From Fomes fomentarius (Eukaryota > Basidiomycota > Agaricomycetes > Polyporales > Polyporaceae), in contig JABYQN010000004.1 of the NCBI GenBank assembly GCA_022606135.1, positions 1,426,001 to 1,490,000 on the forward strand: a DNA stretch of 64,000 bases, in the 5' to 3' direction. The notes beneath the pieces were generated by a model. It searched no databases. It was given only the letters and a program-made list of their open reading frames with translations, and was not told the DNA's origin. Shown in pieces: positions 24,085-34,750 of the stretch. Within the stretch, counting starts at the first letter, position 1; the number at the start of each line of letters is the position of its first letter. The translations under genes were made by a program, and so were the position numbers.

Positions 24085-26578
24085 ATGAGTGAGTCTCCAA
24101 ATACTCCGCACTTCGAGGAACAAAAAGAGCCGGCACAACTCCTCGAAATTCCTGTCGTTCGCCCCCCGCTGTCCAGGAGCATCACCACCACACTCGGTCC
24201 GGCATGCCCACGCTCTGAGGTTCTCCTCCAGGCCAAGAAGAATACCATCCTCAAGTCTCATGGTCGGTCGCCATGGTATGCTTGAGCTCGTATGTGCTGC
24301 ATAAGGGTGACCTGACCCCAGAAGGTATGACGAGGATGGCCATCCTATTGGGGACGCGTTTGTGATAGGCATTGCTGGTATGTGTCCTACTTCGTGTCCT
24401 GCTAGCACAGCTCCAATACATGCATTCAGGCGGATCTGCAAGTGGAAAGGTGATGTCATCATACTGGGCCTACCGCGGGCCGTTCTGCATCTCATAACTA
24501 TGCTGTCAATGCATGCCGCACTCAGACTCACGTCGCTCGTCGCATCGTGCAAGCCCTCGGCTCAATACCGACTGTTGTCATTTTGTCCCAAGTAAGGAAG
24601 ATACGGATGAGCATGTGCGTGCTACCCTTGACAGCTTGTGTAGGATAGCTTCTACAGACGCCATGGGCCAGACGACCTTAAGCTCGCATTCGCCAATCTT
24701 TATGACTTTGACCACCCAGGTCCGTCTCCCATTGAACCCTTCTGACTTGTTCTCATATGCCTGGTCAGATGCCATTGACATGCCGTTATTTGCTGCCGTA
24801 GGTCCAATCTCAAGATGACGTTGGACATACTGAGAGGTCATGCGATATCAGTGTCTCGCAGATCTCAAGGCTGGAAGACAATCGAACATTCCCATCTACT
24901 CGTTCAAAGATCACCAACGCCTTGATGAAACCAAATATCTGTACGGTGCTGCTATCATCATAGGTAACGCCTTACACTTCGTTGTTGAGTTATCACACTA
25001 ACGTCGGTCTCCAGTCGAAGGCATTCTTGCCTTGCATGATCCTGCTTTACGAGCGTTGTACGATCTGAAGGTGGAGTATCACACAACCATCCGCATTGTG
25101 ACATACCTGACGCAGTGAATGACAGATATTCGTCCAGTGCGACTCCGACCTGATGCTTGCCCGACGTATTCGGCGCGATGTTCAAGAACGTGGTCGAAGT
25201 GTAGATGGCATCCTTGAGCAGTAGGCAAACCCAACGCTTGAGTTGAGGTTTGTATTTGACAGCATCACAGGTATCTGCGTTACGTCAAGCCAGCATACGA
25301 CAACTTCGTACAACCCACCTCGCGGCACGCAAATATCGTGAGTCTTCGTGCATCTCCAATGTCATGCTCGATGTTTATGCTTGGTTGCCTCCCAACATAG
25401 ATCGTGCCCGGCTCTGACAACACTGTTGCTATCGAACTGATTGCAACACATATTCGGCGCAAGATAGAAGATCGCTCCAGATCTCTCAGGAAAAATCTAG
25501 CACGGATAGGACCTCGAGATCTGAGCCCTGGACCCTTGGAAGACCAGTTCTTCCCAAACTTGACCGTCCTACCCCAAACCCCACAGCTGCAAGTAAGAAT
25601 CTTCTATCGTTCTTGCATTACTAGCCCGATTCGACTTTGTGCATCCAGGGCATCTTCACGATCATGCGCGACCGTACGACAAGCCGTGAAGACTTCATCT
25701 TCTTCACTGACAGATTATCGACATTCCTCAGTGAGAAAGCCATGGAGTTCCTTCCGTACTCGTCACGAACTGTCAGTACCCCTGTCGGCGCGACGTATGC
25801 TGGGAAGCACCTCGCGGTCGATGTAAGTGTATCTCCGCTCACCCCGCAACTCACTCTAAGAACTATTCAGCATGTCTGTGGCATATCGATCCTGCGCTCG
25901 TACGTGGCATTCTACTCTCCTATATCGCGCACTGTTATTTATCAGTGTGTGCAGAGGCGGTCCGTTGGAGCGCGGACTGCGTCGCGTCTTCCAGGATATC
26001 CGCATGGGCTCGCTGCTCATCCAGTCGGAAGACAGCACAGGGGAGCCGCTCCTCCTCCACTCGATGCTGCCGAACTGCATCCGGCAGCGCCACCTCGCGG
26101 AGAAGAGCTTCGTCTTCCTCCTCGATGCACAGGTACGCACCTGTCCTCCCTGCCTCCGCGCGCTCTCAATATCATTGTCGCTGCGTTTAGATCGGCACCG
26201 GAGCGGCGGCATTCATGGCGATACGGGTGCTGCTCGACCATGGCGTCCCGCAAGAGAACATCATCTTCGTTACCTTCATCGTCGCTGCGTGCGGCGGAGT
26301 GCGTGTCCTCCAGCGGGCGTTCCCTAGCGTGCGCATCATCTGTGGCGCGATCGACGCTGTCCTACGCGAATCATGGGCGCTGTGGGATACCACACCCGAG
26401 AGAGAGGATGGGGAGGGCGACACGCCGACGGTGAAGACAAGGGCGGAGGCAGAGGCGGAGGGGAGAAAAGTCTGGGTCGTTGAGCCGGGAATGGGGCATA
26501 TCGGTAAGAGGCTCTCACTTGTCGTGGGTCTGTGGATGTTGATGGTCTGCCTGAACAGGGGATCGGTATTACTTGTAA
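24085..26578 (+). CDS. URK1: Uridine kinase with C-terminal UPRT-like domain
   Basis: Sixteen exons, 556 aa: 24085-24275, 24325-24377, 24430-24449, 24526-24591, 24644-24719, 24769-24797, 24852-24963, 25015-25070, 25126-25220, 25271-25337, 25401-25592, 25649-25822, 25871-25899, 25955-26132, 26191-26503, 26559-26578. The P-loop GGSASGKT is at residues 82-89. Kinase motifs follow: VVILSQDSFY, NLYDFDHPDAID, a NIPIYSF block and an IFVQCDSDLMLARRI block. The UPRT-like half has LPQTPQLQ, MRDRTTSREDFIFF, VCGISILRSGGPLERGL, IRMGSLLIQ and the PRPP-loop equivalent DAQIGTGAAA, which is degenerate relative to true UPRTs as in other UCKL/Urk1 proteins. It ends PGMGHIGDRYYL. It phosphorylates uridine and cytidine in pyrimidine salvage. 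An insertion of about 25 acidic/charged residues precedes the last block. Confidence 0.93.
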
Positions 26579-27058
26579 TGATTTCGATTTTCGTTGCGGC
26601 GTCAAGTTCTTTTTCTCGCGTTTTGCCAGATTGGGTGGTTCTGCGCAGTGTCGCCCATCCATCCTCTTGCACGTCAGATACTGATCACTAAGCAGAAAAG
26701 ATGTATTTCTGCAATCGTCGGCATCACCCCCACGAGCATCGGTATCTTGTACAGGTACCATGCTGGTTCTGTGCGCCCACAAGATGAGATTGAAATTGGT
26801 ATTGGTATCGATGTGCAGACGTTAGGTATTGAACTAACCGGGGCAAAAGAATCACGCCGGGCATGTGCCCGGGTTGTCCGTGGGTAGGAATGAGTCATCG
26901 AGTGGAAGCGCTGTGAAGCGCGAAGGTGAAAACACCCCTTGGACATTGGCGACGACCAACGGGAAAACGTTGCATCTCCCCCTAAGTAGGTGCAGCGATA
27001 CGATCGTCAATATCAGAACCTGACGGGCACGTCTGCAGATACTCATAACGCGTGACAA
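26579..27058. other. Intergenic, 480 bp
   Basis: It holds the 3' flank of the uridine kinase gene and the promoter of the first class V aminotransferase. No further gene is seen. Confidence 0.6.
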
Positions 27059-28970
27059 ATGCCCATTCCGCGATTATCTCCTGCCCCAGGCGAGAGCTAC
27101 GATCGTAGCGAGAAACCTCCGCCATTTGGGCATGCGCTCAAGCGCTACTTTGCCTTCGACGACGACTACGTGAATCTGAACCACGGTGTGCAGTTCGGCT
27201 GGCTTCGTATGCGATCTTGGACTGATGTTGGATAGGATCGTACGGGTCGCTCCCTCTTCCCGTCGTACATGCGGCGCACAAATTCTCGTACGAGATTGAA
27301 CGCAATCCCGACGTGTTCCATCGTCTGACCTACCAACCGTTGCTCGTAAAGTCTCGGTAGGTCTCGACGGAAGTATTAGGCCAGACCTTGGTACTATACT
27401 GACACACGTCAAGCGAGGCTGTTGCGAAGCTCGTCGGAGCTGATGCCGACGAGGTCGTCTTAGTTCCCAATGTATCCCACGGCATTAACGTCGTCTTGAG
27501 GAACTTCGAGTGGCGCGAAGGAGACGTCATCATCGTCGGTGCGTGGGCGCTACACGCTCTCCAGCGGCCGCTCTCAAACCACACTGCTTCGCAGCCTCGA
27601 CCGCATACTTCTCGGTCGGCAACACCGCTCGCTACCTCGCTTCTCGTACTGAGCAGCCACGTCCATCGATCTTCAGCATTGAATTCAAGTTCCCGCTCAC
27701 GCACGCGCAGATCGTAGATACCTTCCGTGCCAAGTTGCGCGAGTTCAGGCAGCTCCATGTGAATACCCAGTTCACGGACGTCCCCCCTCTTTCTCCTCGA
27801 TACAACGAAGATATTGCCGCGAGGGAGAACAAAGTGGTGGTGCTCCTGGACGCCATCACTGCGAACCCCGGTGCATTGATGCCGTGGCAGGAGCTTGTGC
27901 GCATCGCAAGAGAGGAGGGCGCGTGGTCTGTGATTGACGCTGCCCACAGTATCGGACAAGAGGTAAGTACTCTCTGCTTGAATACGATGGCTATGTAAGA
28001 TTGTACGATCCTCGGGACAGCCCAACATCAATTTGAGCGAGACGAAGCCCGACTTCTGGGTGTCCAACTGTCACAAATGGCTATTTGCCAAGCGCGGATG
28101 CGCGGTCTTGTATGTCCCAAAACGGTGCGCAGCTGCGAGTGTCATGAACTACTATGTGCGAGAACTGATCATGATCATCTTCCAGGAATCAGCATATCAT
28201 CAAATCTTCGCTGCCGACTTCACTAGAGGGGGGCGCGGACTTTGTGACGTAGCACGAATGTGAGTGAGGTTAACTGGTCTTCACTGTCGACTGTCCTCCC
28301 TGATGTGAGAACGCTCAGGGACCGGGGCCACCGACTTCACTCCGTATCTACTGATACTAGAAGGTAAACGCGTTAAAGACTCCTCCGACATCGTGGTGCA
28401 TTTTGATTGGTATGAGGACAGGAATTGCGTTCCGCCAGTGGCTCGGCGGTGAGACAGCGATCAACGACTATTGTCACAACCTTGCGCTGGAGGGCGGGAA
28501 GAGGCTGGCTGAGATTTTAGGCACGAAAGTGCTGGACGAGAATGGCGAGCTGACTGCACACATGGTACGTAGAGAGAGGCTCGTACGTTTGTAGATGATC
28601 ACCACTGACTATGGTTGTTCCGTGTTCCGGTTTGGGTCTGGGTTTGTCTGGCCCGGCTGCAGGTGAACGTCCAACTGCCCCTCCCGGTCGAGAAGGCTCA
28701 GGGAGAAGTGTATTCACCGCAGTTGATCGGCAAAATCAACGACTTCCTGAGATATAAGCTGTTGAAGGAGTGGAAGACGTCCACTGCCCACTTCTATCAC
28801 AATGGGGCGTGGTGGTGTCGGTGCAGCGCTCAGGTGTTCAATGAGGTGCGCGGTGGAAGGTTCTGTCCGACTCTGTGCGCGTGCTGATCTATTTACAGCT
28901 CTCCGATTTCGAGTACCTGGGACAAGCCTTGGTCGCTTTGTGCAAAGAGGTGGAGGAGACCTTGTTGTGA
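27059..28970 (+). pseudogene. Class V aminotransferase-like (isopenicillin-N-epimerase type), tandem copy 1, in-frame stop
   Basis: Ten exons: 27059-27185, 27236-27356, 27414-27538, 27595-27962, 28021-28124, 28186-28259, 28319-28363, 28422-28564, 28663-28845, 28899-28970; 454 codons. The first five exons have exactly the same lengths and phases as copy 2. The PLP Schiff-base lysine lies in [12 protein letters not shown] (about residue 266), the pyridine-binding Asp in [11 protein letters not shown], and the NLNHGSYGSLP start block is present. In exon 6 a TAG at 28250-28252 (codon 304) replaces the Gln of the MQHEW block of copy 2. The same exon is 33 nt shorter. Downstream exons remain open and conserved, including FRQWLGGE and the [13 protein letters not shown] end. 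Either the gene was disabled recently or the codon is read through. The family includes hercynylcysteine sulfoxide lyase (Egt2); substrate not deducible. Confidence 0.8.
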
Positions 28971-29652
28971 ACTCAATGTACAGTTGAGACGGCAGAGTCC
29001 TCGACACATACATAGTCAATGCCAGTGGTGGTATGTCAGAACAGAAGAAAGTATGTGATGCGGCGATGAGGCGTCGAGATTCGACTTAAAGTCGCGACCC
29101 TGATAAGTCATGTGATGGCGTTATGGGCTGCAGGAAGCGTCGGATTCTTGTGGATTGATGTCTAAAGTCGAAAGGTTTTGGGATCATATGCATTTCGGGC
29201 CGCCCGGCTGAGGAGTGTATATATTGTTGGATAGCCAGCGATCGCGCGACATCTGATAGCCAGCCACTCAGCGCCTACTACAATCGAGTCATCTGGCATT
29301 GACATTGGCTTGAGATGCACCAAGCCATGCGGCCTTTTCAAGTCACTTTTGTAGAGTATATCTCGGAGGTTGCATCCAAGGTACGTACACGGACGTTGTA
29401 TGCGGATTTCCTTGTGGCTCAGTAGTTGCCACTGATTCACTCACACACAGACACTGTTCGACGCTTCTCGTGGTCGGTTTCCCAAGGTGACCGACTCATA
29501 CTCCCGATATATCCGTCCGAAGTGAGTCAGAGAGATTGCGTATCGGGGCCACGTATATAGGCTCTGCCTTTGAACGACGACAGGATTCCTGCTGATCACT
29601 CATCGCAGTTTACATCGAGGGTACCGGTGTCTCTGAAGTGCTAGATTTAGGA
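28971..29652. other. Intergenic between tandem aminotransferase copies
   Basis: About 680 bp. It holds the promoter of copy 2. No gene is recognised. Confidence 0.6.
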
Positions 29653-31639
29653 ATGTCACTCATCACCCCTACACCTGCCCCTGGCGAGACCTTTGATCCC
29701 ACTCAAAAGCCCCCGCCCTTCGGACACCCGCTCAAGCAGTACTTCGCACTTGATCATAAGTACGTGAACCTCAACCATGGTGAGCCCTCCACATGCCTTC
29801 AGATATCGATTACACAGTCGCTCATCAGCTCCGCAGGGTCGTACGGCTCGTTGCCGCTTCCCGTCCTCTACGCGGCGAACAAGCTTGCGTACGAGGTCGA
29901 GTTCTGCCCGGACAGGTTCCACCGGCTTGCTTACAAGCCCCAACTCATTAATACCCGGTGAGTGGGTTAAAATGCGTGCAAAAAACTCCATGATCATCGC
30001 TGTGTTCACACAACTGCGTCCGTAGCGCGGCTGTGGCGAACCTCATCGGTGCAGACACCGACGAGGTAGTCATCGTCCCCAACGCGACGCACGCTCTCAA
30101 CACCATATTGCGCAACTTTGAGTGGCGCGAAGGCGACTTGCTGATCGGAGGTGATTACCTGCTGCCTGTCACGTCTGCTCTGCTAAGTGTGCATGGGTCT
30201 GACCACCGTGTTGTGTGCCTTCAACAGCCTCAACCACATACGGCGCGGTCGCGAACACCATTCAATACCTGGCAGATCGCTCGGAGGCTCCGCGCCCGAC
30301 TGCGCTCAAGATTGACTACGACTTCCCAATCACGCACGCACAGATCCTAGACATCTTCCGCACCAAGCTGCACGAGTTCAAGCAGCAGCATGCGAACACG
30401 CAGTTCACGGACGTCCCGCCGCTCTCGCCCGGATATACCGAGGACCCGGCTGCGAGGCGCAACAAGATCGTCGCAGTCCTCGACTCGATCACCGCGAACC
30501 CGGGTGCGCTCATGCCCTGGCAGGAGATGGTGCGCGTTGCCAGGGAGGAAGGGGTGTGGACCGTGATCGACGCTGCACATAGCATCGGACAGGAGGTGTG
30601 TGTACTGAGAGCTTATACAGGATTTGCTACAGTTGACACGAATCCTCCGGGTTCCATAGCCCAACATCAACTTGAGCGAGGCGAAGCCCGACTTCTGGCT
30701 GTCCAACTGCCACAAATGGCTATATGCGAAGCGAGGATGTGCCGTCCTCTACACGCCCAAACGGTCAGTTGGCAGTTTTCCATCTCGATCACGCTTGCTC
30801 CAAGCGATCCTTACTGGCTTGCCCGTTCAGGAACCAGCATATCATCAAATCCTCCATCCCGACCTCGCACGAGTACCCCTCTCCCGGGACTGCAAAGTAT
30901 CGAGAGAAGGGAACGAACTACGTGATGCAACATGAATGTGGGTTGCACCATGTGATACACACCCCCACTTTGTGTTAACCGATGAGTTTCTAGGGACAGG
31001 AACTGCAGATCTCGTGCCTTTCGTCACCGTCACAAATGGCAAGTAGTTGGCCTCAGTCACACCTGCCCTCTTGTAATTGATAAATGATGACGACGATCGC
31101 GCTGACAGCACTTGCCTTCCGCGAATGGCTCGGGGGCGAAAAGGCGATCAACGACTATTGCCACAAGACCGCGCTCGAGGGCTCAAAGAAGCTCGTCGAA
31201 ATCCTCGGTACTCGCGATATCGACGTGAGTGGAGAGATGACTCTCAACATGGTACGCGTCGATCTCTCTCTCTCTCTCTCTCTCTTCCCGCTCGGCTCTC
31301 TTACCACAATTGAATATTGATGATGACGACGATAATGCATGTACTCATCGACATCCCTCGGAACAGCCGAACATCCAGCTGCCGCTGCCGGTGGAGAAAA
31401 CGCCGGGCGAGGTGTACACGGTCGACGAGCTCTGGGCGATCAACTCCCTCCTCCGCGACAAGCTCCTGGGCGAGTGGAACACCTACACCGCGCACTTCTG
31501 GCACAACGGCGCGTGGTGGTGCCGGTGCAGCGTGCAGGTGTTCAACGAGGTGTCCGATTTCGAGTACCTCGGCAAGGCGCTGAACGCGGTATGCAAGGAG
31601 ATTCGAGAGACGATCCTGTCGCCGCCGAAGAAGGTGTAG
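29653..31639 (+). CDS. Class V aminotransferase-like PLP enzyme, tandem copy 2
   Basis: Nine exons, 470 aa: 29653-29779, 29837-29957, 30026-30150, 30228-30595, 30660-30763, 30831-30937, 30994-31038, 31109-31251, 31367-31639. It is an open paralogue of the copy just upstream. Key features are [39 protein letters not shown], and [11 protein letters not shown] with the PLP lysine at about residue 266. Later blocks are [29 protein letters not shown] and a C-terminal small domain ending near [18 protein letters not shown]. The intron after 31038 starts with GC (GCAAGT). The intron after 31251 carries a TC microsatellite. The last intron of copy 1 is absent here. The fold fits isopenicillin-N epimerase, cysteine desulfurase-like or Egt2-type lyases; no secondary-metabolism genes are adjacent, so the substrate is open. 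Confidence 0.88.
31263..31284. repeat. TC dinucleotide microsatellite in an intron
   Basis: Eleven TC units inside the eighth intron of the second aminotransferase copy. Likely length-polymorphic. Confidence 0.85.
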
Positions 31640-32884
31640 TAGACGGTGCGTTCTGCGATACAGGATTGATATTGAGTAGAGACGGTGCGGTTGGTCCAAC
31701 GTCATCCAAGCCGTTTTCTGCTTCCTTATTGACAACACGACAGGCAATCTACCTGGCCCTAAAGCAGCTAACCAGTCGATCTTATGGAAGGAAGCAAGAC
31801 ATATAGTTTTGTATGACATATGGGTGCAGTCTGTTTTCGAAGATCGAATAGACATTGGCATGCCTTAGTGGGGGATTATGTGGGCTCATTCGTGACCGGA
31901 GTCGACGGCAGGAAACATCGTCCGCAGTGGGAACCTTGGCTTTTGAAATCTGCGCTGTTGATGGAGCTAAATCATTTTGTGTCGACCTATCCTCGCGGCA
32001 CTTGAACCACACAAGTGCCGCATCGGGGCTCTCCAGCCAACTACCTTAAGTCCTGTCATGATCTATCTCCCCCCCCCCCCCCCCCCCCCCGGAGGTGACT
32101 TGGGACGAATGTGCCACCTGCGTTGTGTATGCACGAAACCCGTCGTTTCGGTTGTTTTCAGTTCTGTCTAGGAGTGAGCACAAACTCCAAGTCGTCAATG
32201 CCGACTAGAGCCACGTACACCTCCCCAGGATCTCCTGAAAAAGGATAACAAGGAGAAAGGGACGAACCGCGTGATGCAGAATGAATGGTGGTGCAGAACG
32301 AATGTCCTGCAGCGATTTGCCTGATGTCATCGACGAAAGACGTCGGTGCGCCTGCTAACCTGTGCACTGCAGGGATCGCAACGGTGCACGGTTCGTAATA
32401 CCTGACCATACGTGTCCATGAGAAGCGAGTGGAACAGGAGTACCTCCTGCACAGTTGGTACTTATACCGCATGGGGGTCCGGTGCGACGATTGTTGGTCG
32501 TGCGGCCTGCTAGGAGCATCGATCTTGTTAGTGAGTGCGATCGATATCGCCCACCGAAACGAGCAGGCGGAAAGTGCAGCAAATGAAATTGGGAGGAACT
32601 CAACAGGCGAATATATACTACAATATATACGGTATACGTTGCGCGCGCGTATAAATAGACCTAGCGATACACGAAGCAGACAGAAGATCAAAGGCGGAAG
32701 TCCCAAACACGATAGTGAAAAGCCTGACAAAACGAGCGAGACGAGGACACATAGATACACAGAACGAAGGAATGGACGGAGATGCTCATCGCTCACCACT
32801 TCCGCACTCGGTTCTCTCAACCTGCTCTCCCCCATTGGGTCAATCGTCTTGGCCAAGCGGATGACTAGAAGCCTGACACAGCAT
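31640..32884. other. Intergenic, about 1.2 kb, with a C22 tract
   Basis: It contains a 22-C homopolymer at 32069-32090. At 32250-32300 there are short echoes of aminotransferase exon 6 (motifs like gggacgaaccgcgtgatgca and tggtgcagaacgaatg), which suggests a decayed third-copy fragment. No intact gene is recognised. Confidence 0.5.
32069..32090. repeat. Poly-C tract of 22 bases
   Basis: An uninterrupted run of 22 C on the + strand, ended by GGAGG. It could form i-motif/G-quadruplex structures and is also a likely place for assembly length error. Confidence 0.95.
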
Positions 32885-34102
32885 CTAATCTCGCCTGACA
32901 AAAGTGAGGAGGTTATCCAGGCCCTGTGCCGTGAAAGCCTCGTTGACCTTTGCCTCCATCTGCGCAAAGTTCAGCGCAGGCACACCCCTCGCCGTCAATC
33001 CGCCAGCCGCTACGCCATCCTCCTCCACGCGCTCCCTCGCACTCACGATGACACGCTCAAGCTGCGTTACCCGCGCGACACGCGCAGACGCCTCCGCCAA
33101 GCGTGCCCAGGGGATATGCGGTACATGCACCGACGCGTCGTTCTCCCCGCACCGCACGGCAAACGTGAGCGAGCGCAGTGCGGGTACTGAAAGGCGCGAG
33201 ATGAGGAAGAGCGTGTAGGGCACCTCGGGGAGGCGGTTCGTGTGGATGTCAAGCGTGAGCGAGGTCAGGGCGGAGAGCGAGGCGAAGACGGGCAGGGACC
33301 AGCTGACGCTCGACAGCTCGTCGTACGTGTTGTGGTCCCAGAAGCCGACACGTAGCGTGTGCAGGTGCGGGGAGAGGGCGGAGAGGATGTGTGCGAGCGA
33401 GGGCAGGGTCGCCCAGGGGACGCGGGCGCAGGATAGTGTGTGAATGGAACGATGGAGGTTCTGTGCAATAAGCCACTTAAGCACCTTGAAGTTGTCGCAC
33501 CCGCTGGTGAGCTCGACAATCTCGAGCTCTGGGAGGACAGTGCCTTCCGGGAAGACGACCTCCTTAGGGGCACAGGTCTCCCATTCCTGTGTATAGGTGA
33601 TGCTGAGGCGGGTGAGGCGAGGGTAGGACGCAAAGAGCTCGACGAAGACGTCGAAGCTAGTGAGTGAGCATGCCCATAACGTAAGATGGTTGATACCGGA
33701 AAGGCGACCGAATACGCGTCGGACGAGTTCGGCGTCGATAGTGATGAGTGCAAGCTCGAGCTTTACGAGGTTGCTGAGCTGACGGGAGAAGGTGTGGGGT
33801 ATCGCGCGGAGCCAGGCGTCGAGTGTTGCACCGTGGAGACGGTCCATGGAGAATATGCCCAAAGCACCCTCTATCTCGAGGGTTGCAACATGAATTGCGA
33901 GTTCAGGATTGGAAACGAGGAGGCGAGTGAAGGCATAGCAGTTGGACCAGTCTATGTAGATGGAATGGAAGAGGTGGTGCCGGGCACGAGGGAGCAAGTT
34001 ACGAGTAGCGAGGGCGCACTGTTGCAAGACTTTCTTGTCGTCGCGCAAGTAGTCGATTATCTGGTCATAGAGCTCCGGGGGAAGGACAGGGGCAGGCGAC
34101 AT
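32885..34102 (-). CDS. F-box/leucine-rich-like protein
   Basis: A single coding exon, 405 aa from the ATG at 34102. The N-terminal F-box-like helix bundle reads VLPPELYDQIIDYLRDDKKVLQQCALATR. LRR-like segments with spaced Leu follow (LTLWACSLTSFDVFVELF, SLSALTSLTLDI and similar). This is the common agaricomycete layout in which the F-box binds Skp1 and the repeats recruit substrate for SCF ubiquitin ligases. The longer ORF start at 34132 is rejected because a canonical intron (donor GTACGC at 34168, branch CTAAC, acceptor CTAG at 34108) lies in the 5' leader just upstream. Substrate unknown. Confidence 0.88.
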   Translation of the reverse strand: MSPAPVLPPELYDQIIDYLRDDKKVLQQCALATRNLLPRARHHLFHSIYIDWSNCYAFTRLLVSNPELAIHVATLEIEGALGIFSMDRLHGATLDAWLRAIPHTFSRQLSNLVKLELALITIDAELVRRVFGRLSGINHLTLWACSLTSFDVFVELFASYPRLTRLSITYTQEWETCAPKEVVFPEGTVLPELEIVELTSGCDNFKVLKWLIAQNLHRSIHTLSCARVPWATLPSLAHILSALSPHLHTLRVGFWDHNTYDELSSVSWSLPVFASLSALTSLTLDIHTNRLPEVPYTLFLISRLSVPALRSLTFAVRCGENDASVHVPHIPWARLAEASARVARVTQLERVIVSARERVEEDGVAAGGLTARGVPALNFAQMEAKVNEAFTAQGLDNLLTFVRRD

Positions 34103-34750
34103 CTGGACTAGGCGAGATATATTAGTTAGCAAGGAGGTGTACTATATATGCGGGTGTTGGCCGCGTACCTTGGACGAGTGAGTCGAGCTGAAGAAGAAGG
34201 CGAGGACGACGAGGCGAGATGTGCTGGCAATAGAGGGGGAGATAGTGGAGGATGGAGAGAGAAGATGGGTGCGACCGCTCGAGGACCGCTCTGAGAGATG
34301 GGCACTGCCCGTCCAGAGCGCCTCCCAGTAACGAACACCTGTGACATTCCGTGTTGTCACACCCTCTCACCTCGGTAGCGGCGTGACGCGACGCGTTGAT
34401 AGACGGCAAGGGCGGGCCGGGAAGATATTGTCGGTACTTATATGGCAGTTGTTTTGTCGACCTAGCTGAGGCTCTCTGCGCGTGGTGGACGCTATTGTCT
34501 CTGCTCGGACATGGCGTTGCTAGGCACAACGCACCGACGATTCGCGTAGCGTCCAACAGCGTCGCGGAAGATGAACGAGGCTCAGCGGCCGAAAGGAGCA
34601 GACAATCGAACGCGAGCTCAGGCTGTGTCAACCATTGTCCCCCCTTTAGGTTTCCTTCTCCCTTCTTCGGCTGCAAATCCTCTGCTATAAGTACCTCCTA
34701 CAGCCTCGGACCTATCGCCCATTGCCTTCGCCTTGGCCATCTCTGGCACC
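34103..34750. promoter_or_regulatory. Divergent promoter of two F-box-type genes
   Basis: About 650 bp between the start codons of the F-box gene (-) and the F-box-like gene (+). It holds the 5'-leader intron of the minus gene at 34108-34168. Confidence 0.55.

Noticed and set aside
24798..24851. A 17-nt intron or micro-exon in the uridine kinase gene
   Set aside because: Using the acceptor ATATCAG at 24851 gives LFAACLADLKAG in phase, matching the family without any odd intron.
33686..34111. Plus-strand ORF opposite the F-box gene
   Set aside because: Antisense shadow; the minus strand holds the longer, recognisable protein.
34103..34132. Ten-codon N-terminal extension of the F-box gene (start at 34132)
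   Set aside because: It lies across a branch point and acceptor of a canonical 5'-leader intron (34108-34168).
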